A stretch of DNA of 64,000 bases from UBA5158 sp963692955 (GCA_963692955.1 OY843587.1:1674001-1738000), one strand, 5' to 3'; shown: positions 36,423 through 44,337, counted from the stretch's first letter. Notes: generated by a model from the letters alone, not told the origin. Translations and numbers: made by a program.

Positions 36423-37595
36423 TTAAGATATTCTTGCGGTTTTATGTTCTTGTACTTCAGGCTTTTGCAACGTAGCAAGAATCGCTCGCGCGGGCTGGTC
36501 GCCTTTCATTACTAACGCATCATAATGATTTCTACCATTGTAATGGATGAAGATCGGCTCATTAGTCGGGAATTTTTCCGCATTAATGAATTCAACATTG
36601 CCCGGGCTGACGACGACCAATTGACGTTGCAGGGCGACAGTCAAGACTTGCATTTCTTCATAGTCCGCCCACGCTTGGCCTGCTTCTAACTTTTCTAAAT
36701 ACTCGCGCGGATCGCCTAAGAAAAAGTTTTCAAATTTTTCTAAATTATTACGCACATAATCAGCCAGCTCGAGCCGCAAGCCGCTCGGATCTTTATTTAG
36801 ATGCAACGCTGCGGCGGCCATGAAACCGTGACCGCTATCCTGAACCGCGACGAAACTTAAGCCTTCAGGAATAGCAGGCAGCATTTTCTTCGGCGCAAAA
36901 AAACTTTTATCCATGAAATCTTTAAATTCAGGCACGCTATTATCTTTCAACGTGATATAAATTCTCTCGATGGGGGTTTTATCTTCTTTATCTTTACCAG
37001 CGCGTTCACGTTTCAACGTAACATAACCCACTTCCCCCGTCGAGCGCACGTGGGTACCACCGCAGGGAACTTTAGCAAAGCCATCGATTTTCCAATAACG
37101 TCGTTGTTTTTCAATATCAGAAAAACCTAATTGGATAGGCTGATCGCTTTTGATAATGGCATTATACGCTTCCAAGATCACATCGAATAACGTCGAGATA
37201 TTCGCGTTATATTTAAAATCGATTCTTGATTTGCCTTCCGCGATGTGCGCGCCGACTTTTTGCAAATGATAATTTTGCGTGACGATTTCTAAAATTAATT
37301 CCGCGGTAAAATGTAAGCGCATTAAACGGTAACGGCGTTCCCAATTAATTTCCATGGTGACGTCATCACCTGCCGTCAACCCATGATTTTCCGGCAACGT
37401 GTAATAGATCAAATTACCTTCCATTTTGGAATCTAACACATCTATCCCATTGATAGTGGTCTTATCGCTTTCTTGACCACCAGAGAAGGAAAAGCCTATC
37501 GTCGATTGTAATAGCACTCTACTGCCAACCACGGACGTAACTTTGGTTCGTAGCATTCTTTGATAGGGATTTTCCCAAAATACTTTTCGCATCAT
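36423..37595 (-). CDS. AlaX-like tRNA-editing domain fused to catalytically altered OTU-like domain
   Basis: A 390-residue two-domain protein. Residues 1-235 resemble AlaX/AlaRS editing domains, which deacylate mischarged tRNA-Ala: FSFSGGQESD (35-44), RLMRLHFTAEL (90-100) and CGGTHVRSTGEVG (178-190). Zinc ligands His95, Cys178 and His182 are kept, but the usual second His of HxxxH is Glu99. Residues 245-363 resemble OTU cysteine proteases: VQDSGHGFMAAAAL aligns with the DGNCLFRA motif, followed by LRLELADYVRNN, EYLEKL...WADYEEMQVLTVAL and PIFIHYNGRNHYDALV. The catalytic Cys position is His256, while the catalytic-type His357 remains, so protease activity is unlikely. The gene lies 11 bases after the aminotransferase gene. 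A role in protecting tRNA from a toxic amino acid product is inference. Confidence 0.8.
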   Translation of the reverse strand: MMRKVFWENPYQRMLRTKVTSVVGSRVLLQSTIGFSFSGGQESDKTTINGIDVLDSKMEGNLIYYTLPENHGLTAGDDVTMEINWERRYRLMRLHFTAELILEIVTQNYHLQKVGAHIAEGKSRIDFKYNANISTLFDVILEAYNAIIKSDQPIQLGFSDIEKQRRYWKIDGFAKVPCGGTHVRSTGEVGYVTLKRERAGKDKEDKTPIERIYITLKDNSVPEFKDFMDKSFFAPKKMLPAIPEGLSFVAVQDSGHGFMAAAALHLNKDPSGLRLELADYVRNNLEKFENFFLGDPREYLEKLEAGQAWADYEEMQVLTVALQRQLVVVSPGNVEFINAEKFPTNEPIFIHYNGRNHYDALVMKGDQPARAILATLQKPEVQEHKTARIS

Positions 37596-37606
37596 AAAAC
37601 AAACTC

Positions 37607-38776
37607 CTACAATTTTTTAATAAAATGATTAATTTTAGCGGCCGCTCGTTCTATGACAGATTGGTTCTGACTAAACGATAGGCGAATAGCACAACTTTTT
37701 CTAGCGGAAGAAAAGTCTATCCCTGGTGAGACAGCGACACCTTCTTCGTATAGCAGTTTCTTACAAAGCTCCAATGAATCATTACCGCCTTTCTCCAATT
37801 CCACGAACAAGTAAAAAGCCCCTGCCGGCTTATACATAGTTGTTAATCCCGCATCAGTTAACGCGTCATACAAGATATCCAAATTCGTTCGGTATGCCCG
37901 CACATTCGCGTCCAGCTCTGGGTACGAAAACGCCGCCACCGCCGCGTATTGATTTAATGCGGCGCTGCACAACAATATATTTTGTAAAAGATTTTCATAA
38001 CCGCGCCCATCCGCCTTGGGGACGACTAGCCAAGCCACCCGCCAACCGGTCATACAAAAATATTTGGAAAAACCATTAATGACGGTCGCATGGCGATTGT
38101 ATTTGAGAATGGACATCGCTGGTTCGCCATACGTGATGCCGTGATACAATTCATCGGACAGAATTTTAATTCCCTCAGCATCGCAATAATCCGAAAATTG
38201 TTTTAACGCGGTGGCGGTATACATGCTGCCGGTAGGATTATTGGGTGATGCGACCAACACGCCATCCAAATCCGGATGTTGTTGTAAATCTTCTAGCGTT
38301 AACAAATAATCGTTTTCACGCCGGGTGGGAATTTCGACTAGGGTCAAGCCTAACGAACGAATGACATTGCGGTAACACGGGTAAGATGGTGATGCGATCG
38401 CGACTTTAGCGGATTTTTTAAAATTAGACAGTAAAGCGATATATAAACCTAGCGATGAACCGGGCGTTATCACGATACACTCAGGATCAACTATCAGACC
38501 ATAAGCATAGTGATAATGCGCGGCGATCGCTTGACGTAATTCTAGTAAACCGATCGCGGAGCAGTATTTAAATTGACGTTCTTCTAGCGCTCTCATCGCG
38601 GCCTGTTTCACCGCCGCGGGCGTAGGCGCGGTCGGCTGCCCTACTTCCAAATGCTCTATCATGTTACCCATAGCTTCTAATTCGTTCGCATAGCGCATCA
38701 TTTCCATCGTATAAAATGGCGGAATGCTGAACTCGGGCCTAAATTCGGGTAGTTCTAATAAATGTGCGATTGCCAT
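37607..38776 (-). CDS. PLP-dependent aminotransferase, class I/II
   Basis: A 389-residue fold-type I aminotransferase. Visible are SPNNPTG (177-183), SDELYHGITYG (207-217) and the PLP lysine Lys238 in INGFSKYFCMTGWR. It interconverts an amino acid and its 2-oxo acid in the cytosol. Within this operon it could supply or recover the amino acid loaded onto the carrier protein, or work with the methyltransferase on a 2-oxo acid. Twelve bases separate it from the VOC gene upstream. Confidence 0.9.
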   Translation of the reverse strand: MAIAHLLELPEFRPEFSIPPFYTMEMMRYANELEAMGNMIEHLEVGQPTAPTPAAVKQAAMRALEERQFKYCSAIGLLELRQAIAAHYHYAYGLIVDPECIVITPGSSLGLYIALLSNFKKSAKVAIASPSYPCYRNVIRSLGLTLVEIPTRRENDYLLTLEDLQQHPDLDGVLVASPNNPTGSMYTATALKQFSDYCDAEGIKILSDELYHGITYGEPAMSILKYNRHATVINGFSKYFCMTGWRVAWLVVPKADGRGYENLLQNILLCSAALNQYAAVAAFSYPELDANVRAYRTNLDILYDALTDAGLTTMYKPAGAFYLFVELEKGGNDSLELCKKLLYEEGVAVSPGIDFSSARKSCAIRLSFSQNQSVIERAAAKINHFIKKL

Positions 38777-38788
38777 AATAATCTCTTG

Positions 38789-39226
38789 TTACATAAATCC
38801 TGTGACTTCAAATAATCCGACAAACGAATGAAACACATGACTCGTTTTATATTGTTGATGCGCTTCAGTCGCGGGATAGGGAATGGACATTGGTTCCGTC
38901 ACGATGACCGCACCCGCCGCTTGTAATTGCGCGAGCGTACTAGCTAAATCCGGCGTAAAAAACGCAGAGTGATAAATAGACGCGGATTGATTTTTCAAAA
39001 TTTTGTTGACGACACTTTTTTCTGAAAAGGGTTCAACTAATTCTAATACTTGACCATACTCGGATTTCAATTTGGTGATGTGGGATGCAAATTTTTCAAT
39101 TTTACCTTTTGACACCAACATATCTTTAAAACCGAGTATGGAAAATATCGCCCTACTTTTTTCAGTATCACTCGTCGCAAAAGCAATGTGATCAATGACA
39201 CCGGTATTTATGGCTGTACTCATCAT
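38789..39226 (-). CDS. Vicinal oxygen chelate (VOC) metalloenzyme
   Basis: A 145-residue VOC protein, related in layout to methylmalonyl-CoA epimerase. The four metal ligands are in their usual places: His13 (IDHIAF), Glu62 (LELVEP), His86 (IYHSAFF) and Glu140 (LFEVTGF). It directly follows the halogenase gene, its ATG overlapping the TAA stop. From memory, CmaC of coronamic acid biosynthesis, which turns a gamma-chloro aminoacyl thioester into a cyclopropane, is a VOC-type zinc enzyme. The pairing with a SyrB2/CmaB-type halogenase makes that reaction a serious candidate. Epimerisation or glutathione chemistry remain alternatives. Confidence 0.82.
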   Translation of the reverse strand: MMSTAINTGVIDHIAFATSDTEKSRAIFSILGFKDMLVSKGKIEKFASHITKLKSEYGQVLELVEPFSEKSVVNKILKNQSASIYHSAFFTPDLASTLAQLQAAGAVIVTEPMSIPYPATEAHQQYKTSHVFHSFVGLFEVTGFM

Positions 39227-40167
39227 TACACCAATTTATTAAACGCGACGCCGCGGTTATTTAGTTTTTTAACGCGATTCGTCGCGGCTTTATTACTCCC
39301 CATCACTTCTACGACGCCATAGTTATCTAATGAATACGCGCCGCCAAATTCTTCGACATGATCGGTGTCCGGATAGACCTTTACATTGCCGGCAATATAG
39401 CGGCTGACATAGCCTAAACGGGTTTTGGTTTTACTCGTATTAGGCTTGGAGGCATGCAGCAGCTTAGAGCGGAAGATGATTATTTCCCCGGCTTTCATTA
39501 CCATCGGCACGGCCTTAGATTCATCAGGCACCCAATCCTTATCGACTTGCAAATCACGGTAATCATAGCCATTGAAGCCACGCGCGACGCCGGCTTTAAC
39601 GACCGACTTATTTTTATCCGGATCGAAAGTTAACCCTTTAGCTTCATCATAAAAAGCTTGTTCTTGCGTGCCAGGAACAAAAACCATGCAGGCGGTTTCT
39701 TCCGTCGCGTCAGTAAATGCCGTCCATACGTTGATACAGCCGCCGTCGTTTGAATCTTCAGGCCAAACTAATTGAGGCTTACCGGAGGCATGAGAAAAGG
39801 TGTCGGCTTGATGCCAATCCGTGCCTTCCGCGCCGGGACGTTTTGGAATAAATTCGCTGCGCCAGCAAATAATGTCATCACCTAAAATACGCTGCAAGCG
39901 GCCAACAATTTCTGCTCGGCAAATATGCTCGCTTAAAAGATTAATATCTAAGTGTCTATCATAATTGGCGACCGCGCTGTCAATAGGTGTTTCATAAGGC
40001 GCGAATTCGCGGTTAAATAATTGCGCGCGTACTTCTTGGTAGATTTCTTGCATTTCTTCAGGCGTATATAACACAAATGGCCCGATAAAACCCTGTGCAT
40101 GAAATTGCTCAAGTTCCGCGTCGGTTAATCTATAATTTCTTACTTCGTACTCTCTTGCTCTAGCCAT
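39226..40167 (-). CDS. SyrB2-type non-heme Fe(II)/2-oxoglutarate halogenase
   Basis: A 313-residue protein of the phytanoyl-CoA dioxygenase fold that matches the SyrB2/CmaB/BarB halogenase group along its length. The iron motif is HQA (His119, Ala121 in GTDWHQADTF), where hydroxylases have HxD; loss of the carboxylate makes room for chloride. The second iron His is His238 (LLHASKPN), and Arg256 (VSRY) is the expected 2-oxoglutarate ligand. Other shared blocks are ANYDRHLD, FTDATEETACMVFVPGTQ and KVYPDTDHVEEFGG. The family chlorinates unactivated carbons of amino acids held on a carrier protein, using O2. The free-standing carrier and adenylation genes directly upstream fit this. Confidence 0.93.
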   Translation of the reverse strand: MARAREYEVRNYRLTDAELEQFHAQGFIGPFVLYTPEEMQEIYQEVRAQLFNREFAPYETPIDSAVANYDRHLDINLLSEHICRAEIVGRLQRILGDDIICWRSEFIPKRPGAEGTDWHQADTFSHASGKPQLVWPEDSNDGGCINVWTAFTDATEETACMVFVPGTQEQAFYDEAKGLTFDPDKNKSVVKAGVARGFNGYDYRDLQVDKDWVPDESKAVPMVMKAGEIIIFRSKLLHASKPNTSKTKTRLGYVSRYIAGNVKVYPDTDHVEEFGGAYSLDNYGVVEVMGSNKAATNRVKKLNNRGVAFNKLV

Positions 40168-40187
40168 GATAATCTCCTAATTAAGTA

Positions 40188-41702
40188 TTAGCTAACCGCC
40201 AACAATTGTTGATGCAGACGTTCTTGAATTAATTTACGATTAATTTTTCCATTCACTGTCACTGGAAATTCATCGCTGATTTCGATGTAAGACGGAAGGC
40301 AATAAGCCGGTAATTTTTTACTGATGTAAGCGGCAATGGATTTTTTGGTAATGGCAGAGGGGAGCGCCAAATTATTTAATTTGATAAAGGCGGCAATTTT
40401 TTTATTTATATTTCCCACTATGCAGACACAAACGTCTTCCACCCCGATGAGCCCGCCAATCGCTTCTTCCACTTCAGTTAATTCCACGCGGAAACCACGG
40501 ATTTTGACTTCATTATCGCAACGGCCAATAAATTCATATTCTTCGCTAGCCGGTAAACGCCGCGCCATATCGCCGGTTTTATAAAGTAACGCACTGTTGG
40601 CGATATGCGGCAGTTTAATAAACCTTTCTTGAGAAAGTGTTACCGCGTTCAAATAGCCCAGCGCGACACCGCTGCCCGCCGTGTAAATTTCTCCGATCGC
40701 GCCTATTGAGACTTCTTGCAAATTTTCGTCTAATAAATATATTTGCGTGCCGGTAATGGGTTTACCTATCGACACTACCGCACCGATTTGCGTATCTTTG
40801 TCAATGACTTTACAAGTCGTGAAGACACAGTTTTCTGCTGGACCGTAACCGTTGATGATTTTTAAATTTTTATTTTTTTGCATGATGATTTTAACTGGCG
40901 CGCTATGCATCACGTCACCACCGACGACTAGATATTGCAGCTTAGATAACTTTTGCAAATCCAATGACGAGAAAATATGAAATAAGCCGGTCGTGAGCAG
41001 CAAGACGGTAATTTTCTTTTGCCGGCAAATTTTATAAATCGTATAGATATCGCCCGCTAAATTGGTATAAAGCACTAACGCAGCGCCCGATAATAACGCC
41101 GCCCAGACTTCAAATATACCGGCGTCGAAAGCGATATTAGAATGAAATAAAACTTTATCGGCCGGCGTTATTTGTATGTAATTCGTATTCAGCAGTAAGC
41201 GGATAATGCCGCGGTGCGGTACGACGACGGCTTTGGGATTGCCGGTGCTGCCCGAGGTATGTATCACATAGGCGGGATCATCAGAGTTAATCTCAATCCC
41301 GAGATTAGCCACGCGTTCGATAGCAGCGCTATATTTTACAAAAACTTTTTTGCGTTGACTCAATTGAATAATCAAACCCGCTGCTGTGCATAACGCTAGC
41401 GTTGTCACAGCCGATTTACACATGATTTTTTGCAAAACTTCTTTCGATAAGTGCGGCTCTAGCGGCATGTAACTGCCTCTGATTTTTAAAATCGCCAAGG
41501 TCATGGCTATCATTTCTATTGATTTGCTGCCAGTGATAGCAACCACGGCGGATTGGCTGATACCATTTTCCAGCAATAAGGTTGCGATATAATTCGCGAA
41601 ATTATTCAGTTGCTCATACGATACGCGCGTGTCACCCAGCATAATAGCTGGCGCTTGCGGCTGTGACGCGGCTAGCTGTTCAAATTGGGAAATAATATTC
41701 AT
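40188..41702 (-). CDS. Free-standing amino acid adenylation domain
   Basis: A 504-residue single adenylation domain with full core motifs: A3 HTSGSTGNPKAV, A4 NIAFDAGIFEVWAALL, A5 NGYGPAENC, A7 YKTGDMARR, A8 GRCDNEVKIRGFRVEL and A10 NGKINRK. The Asp in FDAG marks an alpha-amino acid substrate; pocket residues look hydrophobic, so an aliphatic amino acid is possible, but I do not assign one. It activates the amino acid as AMP ester and loads the partner carrier protein. Its start overlaps the carrier gene stop by four bases. No condensation or carrier domain is attached. Confidence 0.92.
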   Translation of the reverse strand: MNIISQFEQLAASQPQAPAIMLGDTRVSYEQLNNFANYIATLLLENGISQSAVVAITGSKSIEMIAMTLAILKIRGSYMPLEPHLSKEVLQKIMCKSAVTTLALCTAAGLIIQLSQRKKVFVKYSAAIERVANLGIEINSDDPAYVIHTSGSTGNPKAVVVPHRGIIRLLLNTNYIQITPADKVLFHSNIAFDAGIFEVWAALLSGAALVLYTNLAGDIYTIYKICRQKKITVLLLTTGLFHIFSSLDLQKLSKLQYLVVGGDVMHSAPVKIIMQKNKNLKIINGYGPAENCVFTTCKVIDKDTQIGAVVSIGKPITGTQIYLLDENLQEVSIGAIGEIYTAGSGVALGYLNAVTLSQERFIKLPHIANSALLYKTGDMARRLPASEEYEFIGRCDNEVKIRGFRVELTEVEEAIGGLIGVEDVCVCIVGNINKKIAAFIKLNNLALPSAITKKSIAAYISKKLPAYCLPSYIEISDEFPVTVNGKINRKLIQERLHQQLLAVS

Positions 41703-41959
41703 GACACTTTATTCCAACTTTTGGTTTTTGAGAGTAGAAATATTAACGTCGGCGTTCGCATAAATTGCTCTAAACTAATTTCTATGGAAAAGTTTTTTTG
41801 CAATTCGACTATCATGTTGATAGCCGATAGCGAATCGCCGCCAGATTCAAAGAAATCCGTCTGCAAATCCGCGGCTTGCAAAGTATATTTCTCCCAATGC
41901 GGAAAAATCTCCGCTAGTATTTGCTTTTCAGCCTTAGTCATAACATCAGTCATATACAC
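41699..41959 (-). CDS. Free-standing peptidyl carrier protein
   Basis: An 86-residue carrier (T) domain. The phosphopantetheine attachment site is FFESGGDSLSAINM with Ser43. GAGG lies six bases before the ATG. It holds the activated amino acid as thioester for the halogenase and other tailoring enzymes. Translationally coupled to the adenylation gene, its obvious partner. A phosphopantetheinyl transferase is not in the window. Confidence 0.92.
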   Translation of the reverse strand: MYMTDVMTKAEKQILAEIFPHWEKYTLQAADLQTDFFESGGDSLSAINMIVELQKNFSIEISLEQFMRTPTLIFLLSKTKSWNKVS

Positions 41960-41969
41960 CTCAACTATC

Positions 41970-42767
41970 TTATGATGCTTTGTTTAAGTAACCCGACCCA
42001 AGTAATGCGGAGTTCAAAGTCTCCCACAGCGCCAGTAACGCATCTAAAAATTCATTGGCACCCGCGAACATCAACTTTGCATTTTCTTCGTTAATGACGG
42101 TGCTGATCGCATCTACTGCGGATTGTTCGTGCATCGCCTCAGCGCCCGCTTCGCCCCAGTGTTCCGCCAAATAATACATTTCACTATCATCCATTGACAC
42201 GTCATACAAGTTTGCGTCGACGAGACAAAGTTTTTCACCTGGAATTAAGTGACGATTAGAGATAATTTCTAACGCCAAGGTCGTGCCTAAGTTTTTCATC
42301 ACGGTATCTTTATCGGTTTTTTTCCGGCCTTCAAACACATTACGAGCGATTTTATTTTGGATGAGCAAGCCAGTTTCTTTGTCATAGCCAGGTAATGCTC
42401 CTAGAATAGCGTTAGAATTATGCTTTAAATGGTTTTCAACGCTGGCTTGATCATATACATCGGTAAAAGTTTTGTTGTCAGTCATTTTATTGATGATATG
42501 TCCCGCCATCGTCGCTAGCTGCGGACCATGGTCTTCTTCACTTTCAGCGATATCACACACTAAAATACATTCTTTCGCTAAACCATGTTTAGTCAAGCCG
42601 GTAAGAAAGGCATGCGCGGGACGGGTAGCGTCGCAAAAGCTTCGGATTTGATGAAACAATGCGCCTACTACTTCGTGACTAGGGTTGATCGCCGCCCAAT
42701 TTTTAAAAAGTGGGTGTGTATAGCAAGCATGACTTTTAATATGTGACACTAAATCTTTAACGTTCAT
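41970..42767 (-). CDS. Heme-oxygenase-like diiron oxidase/oxygenase (TenA/PqqC fold)
   Basis: A 265-residue all-helical protein of the iron-containing redox enzyme (HDO) group, related to UndA, SznF and BesC. Candidate ligands: the ESEEDHGPQ helix (76-83), Glu167 in ALEIISNRHLIPGEK, and the helix YLAEHWGEAGAEAMHEQSA (199-217), which is rich in Glu/His. I start at MNVKDLVSHI because GGAGAG precedes this ATG; an upstream codon lies inside the methyltransferase gene. HDOs activate O2 for desaturation, C-C cleavage or N-oxygenation. BesC cleaves a chlorinated lysine made by BesD, so an HDO beside a halogenase has precedent. The reaction here is unknown. Confidence 0.75.
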   Translation of the reverse strand: MNVKDLVSHIKSHACYTHPLFKNWAAINPSHEVVGALFHQIRSFCDATRPAHAFLTGLTKHGLAKECILVCDIAESEEDHGPQLATMAGHIINKMTDNKTFTDVYDQASVENHLKHNSNAILGALPGYDKETGLLIQNKIARNVFEGRKKTDKDTVMKNLGTTLALEIISNRHLIPGEKLCLVDANLYDVSMDDSEMYYLAEHWGEAGAEAMHEQSAVDAISTVINEENAKLMFAGANEFLDALLALWETLNSALLGSGYLNKAS

Positions 42768-42783
42768 AGTTCTCTCCAAGAGT

Positions 42784-43788
42784 TTATAATGTTTTTGCAA
42801 CGAAGATGCGGCCGCCAGATATGCCTAGCGGTTTAATTTCAATATTTTTAAAACCTGCTTGCTCTAACTTACTTTGCCAGGCGGATTCGGATAATAATTT
42901 TCTGCCCATAAAGAATTTATGTAAAAATGAAAATGCACTCGAAAACGCGCGCTCATGCTCGTGTTGAGAAAATGGCACTGCGTCGACGATCACTAACGTT
43001 GCATTGGGCACCGTGGTGCTTATACAGCTCAGCAATGCGTCCAATGTGCGTTCTTCCTCTGGCAGCAAATCATGGAACACAAAGCCGGCATGGATCACAT
43101 CGGCGTTTTTGAAGACGCGCGTGTGCGCGAGTAAGCGTTGAATCGGGGCTTGAAATACTTCGATGCGTTTTTCCAAGTTGGCTTTTTTTAATTGTGATTT
43201 CGCATCGTCACAAGCATCTTTCGACACATCGACCCCAATGCCGGTCAAATCCTTGATTTTATGCGCTAAGCGGATTAACAACCCGCAGGTGCCGCTACCT
43301 AAATCGACGATTTTTTTCGGATGGAGTTTTAAAATAGTTTCTTCGGCATGCGGATAAAAATCTTTTTCACCCATCCACTTCGAAGTGCGCGCCACATGTT
43401 CGCCACAGCGATGGTGCGTACGTACAGCGGAATCGAAATCAGTGGTGAATGCTTTTGTGTTCGCGAGTAGTGGCCCACAAGATTGCATGCCCCAAGAAAT
43501 GTAGCCGATTTTATTTTTTTCGCGGGCGAAGTCTGAGGTTTTTTGATAAACCGTTTCGCCCGTGGTGGGATCCGTTCCAACATCTAACAAATTTAAATTT
43601 TTAAAGGTATCTAAATAGGATGCTAAGAAATCTTTCTGAATACATAATTCGGTTGCTAACGCTTGCACGGTAACGTGAGATTTTCTCTCTAAACTTTCGA
43701 CAATACCGGCTTGCGCGCCGATTTCAAACAATATCGCTTTACCCGCAATATCCTGAGCCGCAAAACTATTATTGATTTCAATACTCAT
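42784..43788 (-). CDS. SAM-dependent methyltransferase (O-methyltransferase family 2 / MppJ-like fold)
   Basis: A 334-residue enzyme, first gene of the operon. Residues 15-90 form a winged-helix dimerisation domain (AGIVESLERKSHVTVQALATEL). The Rossmann domain has motif I KIVDLGSGTCGLL (159-171), then GIGVDVSKDA, and the FHDLLPEEE loop. Family members methylate hydroxyls of aromatic or natural-product substrates, but the same fold in MppJ C-methylates a 2-oxo acid, which with the aminotransferase would yield a beta-methyl amino acid. I cannot decide. Start: AGGAG about ten bases upstream. The TACGTA palindrome lies 53 bases before the start. Confidence 0.85.
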   Translation of the reverse strand: MSIEINNSFAAQDIAGKAILFEIGAQAGIVESLERKSHVTVQALATELCIQKDFLASYLDTFKNLNLLDVGTDPTTGETVYQKTSDFAREKNKIGYISWGMQSCGPLLANTKAFTTDFDSAVRTHHRCGEHVARTSKWMGEKDFYPHAEETILKLHPKKIVDLGSGTCGLLIRLAHKIKDLTGIGVDVSKDACDDAKSQLKKANLEKRIEVFQAPIQRLLAHTRVFKNADVIHAGFVFHDLLPEEERTLDALLSCISTTVPNATLVIVDAVPFSQHEHERAFSSAFSFLHKFFMGRKLLSESAWQSKLEQAGFKNIEIKPLGISGGRIFVAKTL

Positions 43789-43841
43789 GGCTTACCTGCT
43801 CCTCTTAATTGGAAGCAGTTTAGTATTTAGGAGGCTTTTAA

Positions 43842-43861
43842 ACTATCCGTAGAATTACGTA
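43842..43861 (-). promoter_or_regulatory. TACGTA palindrome, candidate regulator box 3
   Basis: On the minus strand this reads CTACGTAATTCTACGGATAG, 18 of 20 identical to the box at 23176. It is followed at a promoter-like distance by a possible -10 (TAAATACT) and then the methyltransferase start. It is the only clear regulatory element ahead of the ten-gene biosynthetic operon. Confidence 0.65.
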
Positions 43862-43880
43862 GGCAGAGGGATTGAGGGGT

Positions 43881-44204
43881 TTATTTTTTATAATAATCTT
43901 GAGTGGGAGGGTTATCAAAGTCTCGGTACAGCGCTTCTTTGTAGTGGATTATCATCATTTTATCGACATCGAAGGGATAGCATAATATTCCCGAACGCGG
44001 TTGACTGGAATAGGCGCTTCTGTCTTTACAATAACGTCCCCACGGATCTTTGCTGTACGGGCAGGGGCAATTGCCATCTTCGTTTAAATATTCAGTCACT
44101 GAGGCGCGGATTAAACGTTGTTTGATTTCATAATCGGAAGGATACGTGAACGCAGTTATCGCGATGAAAACTAGTAGGAACGCTAACAGTTTAACAAGCC
44201 GCAT
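43881..44204 (-). CDS. Small secreted cysteine-containing protein
   Basis: A 107-residue protein with a signal peptide (MRLVKLLAFLLVFIAITAFT, cleavage near residue 20). I prefer this start, with AAGGA upstream, over an in-frame codon 14 residues earlier. The mature part has a conserved-looking block NCPCPYSKDPWGRYC, then RSAYSSQPRSGILCY, with four to five cysteines. I have seen such Cys-Pro/RSAY blocks in uncharacterised exported bacterial proteins but cannot name a function. Not part of the neighbouring operon. Confidence 0.65.
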   Translation of the reverse strand: MRLVKLLAFLLVFIAITAFTYPSDYEIKQRLIRASVTEYLNEDGNCPCPYSKDPWGRYCKDRSAYSSQPRSGILCYPFDVDKMMIIHYKEALYRDFDNPPTQDYYKK

Positions 44205-44337
44205 AACGCATAATCCTTTGTTGAGGAATATCACTTGATGATACACTTTTTTCCGGATTTTTGATGACGAATACTGTCATAAAAATTATAATGTGTGGTT
44301 AGTTAGCATTCAATTATGTGGACATTGGGAGCGAATA

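Noticed and set aside
39226..40167. Plain phytanoyl-CoA hydroxylase annotation
   Set aside because: The iron motif is HQA, not HxD, and the whole sequence follows SyrB2-type halogenases.
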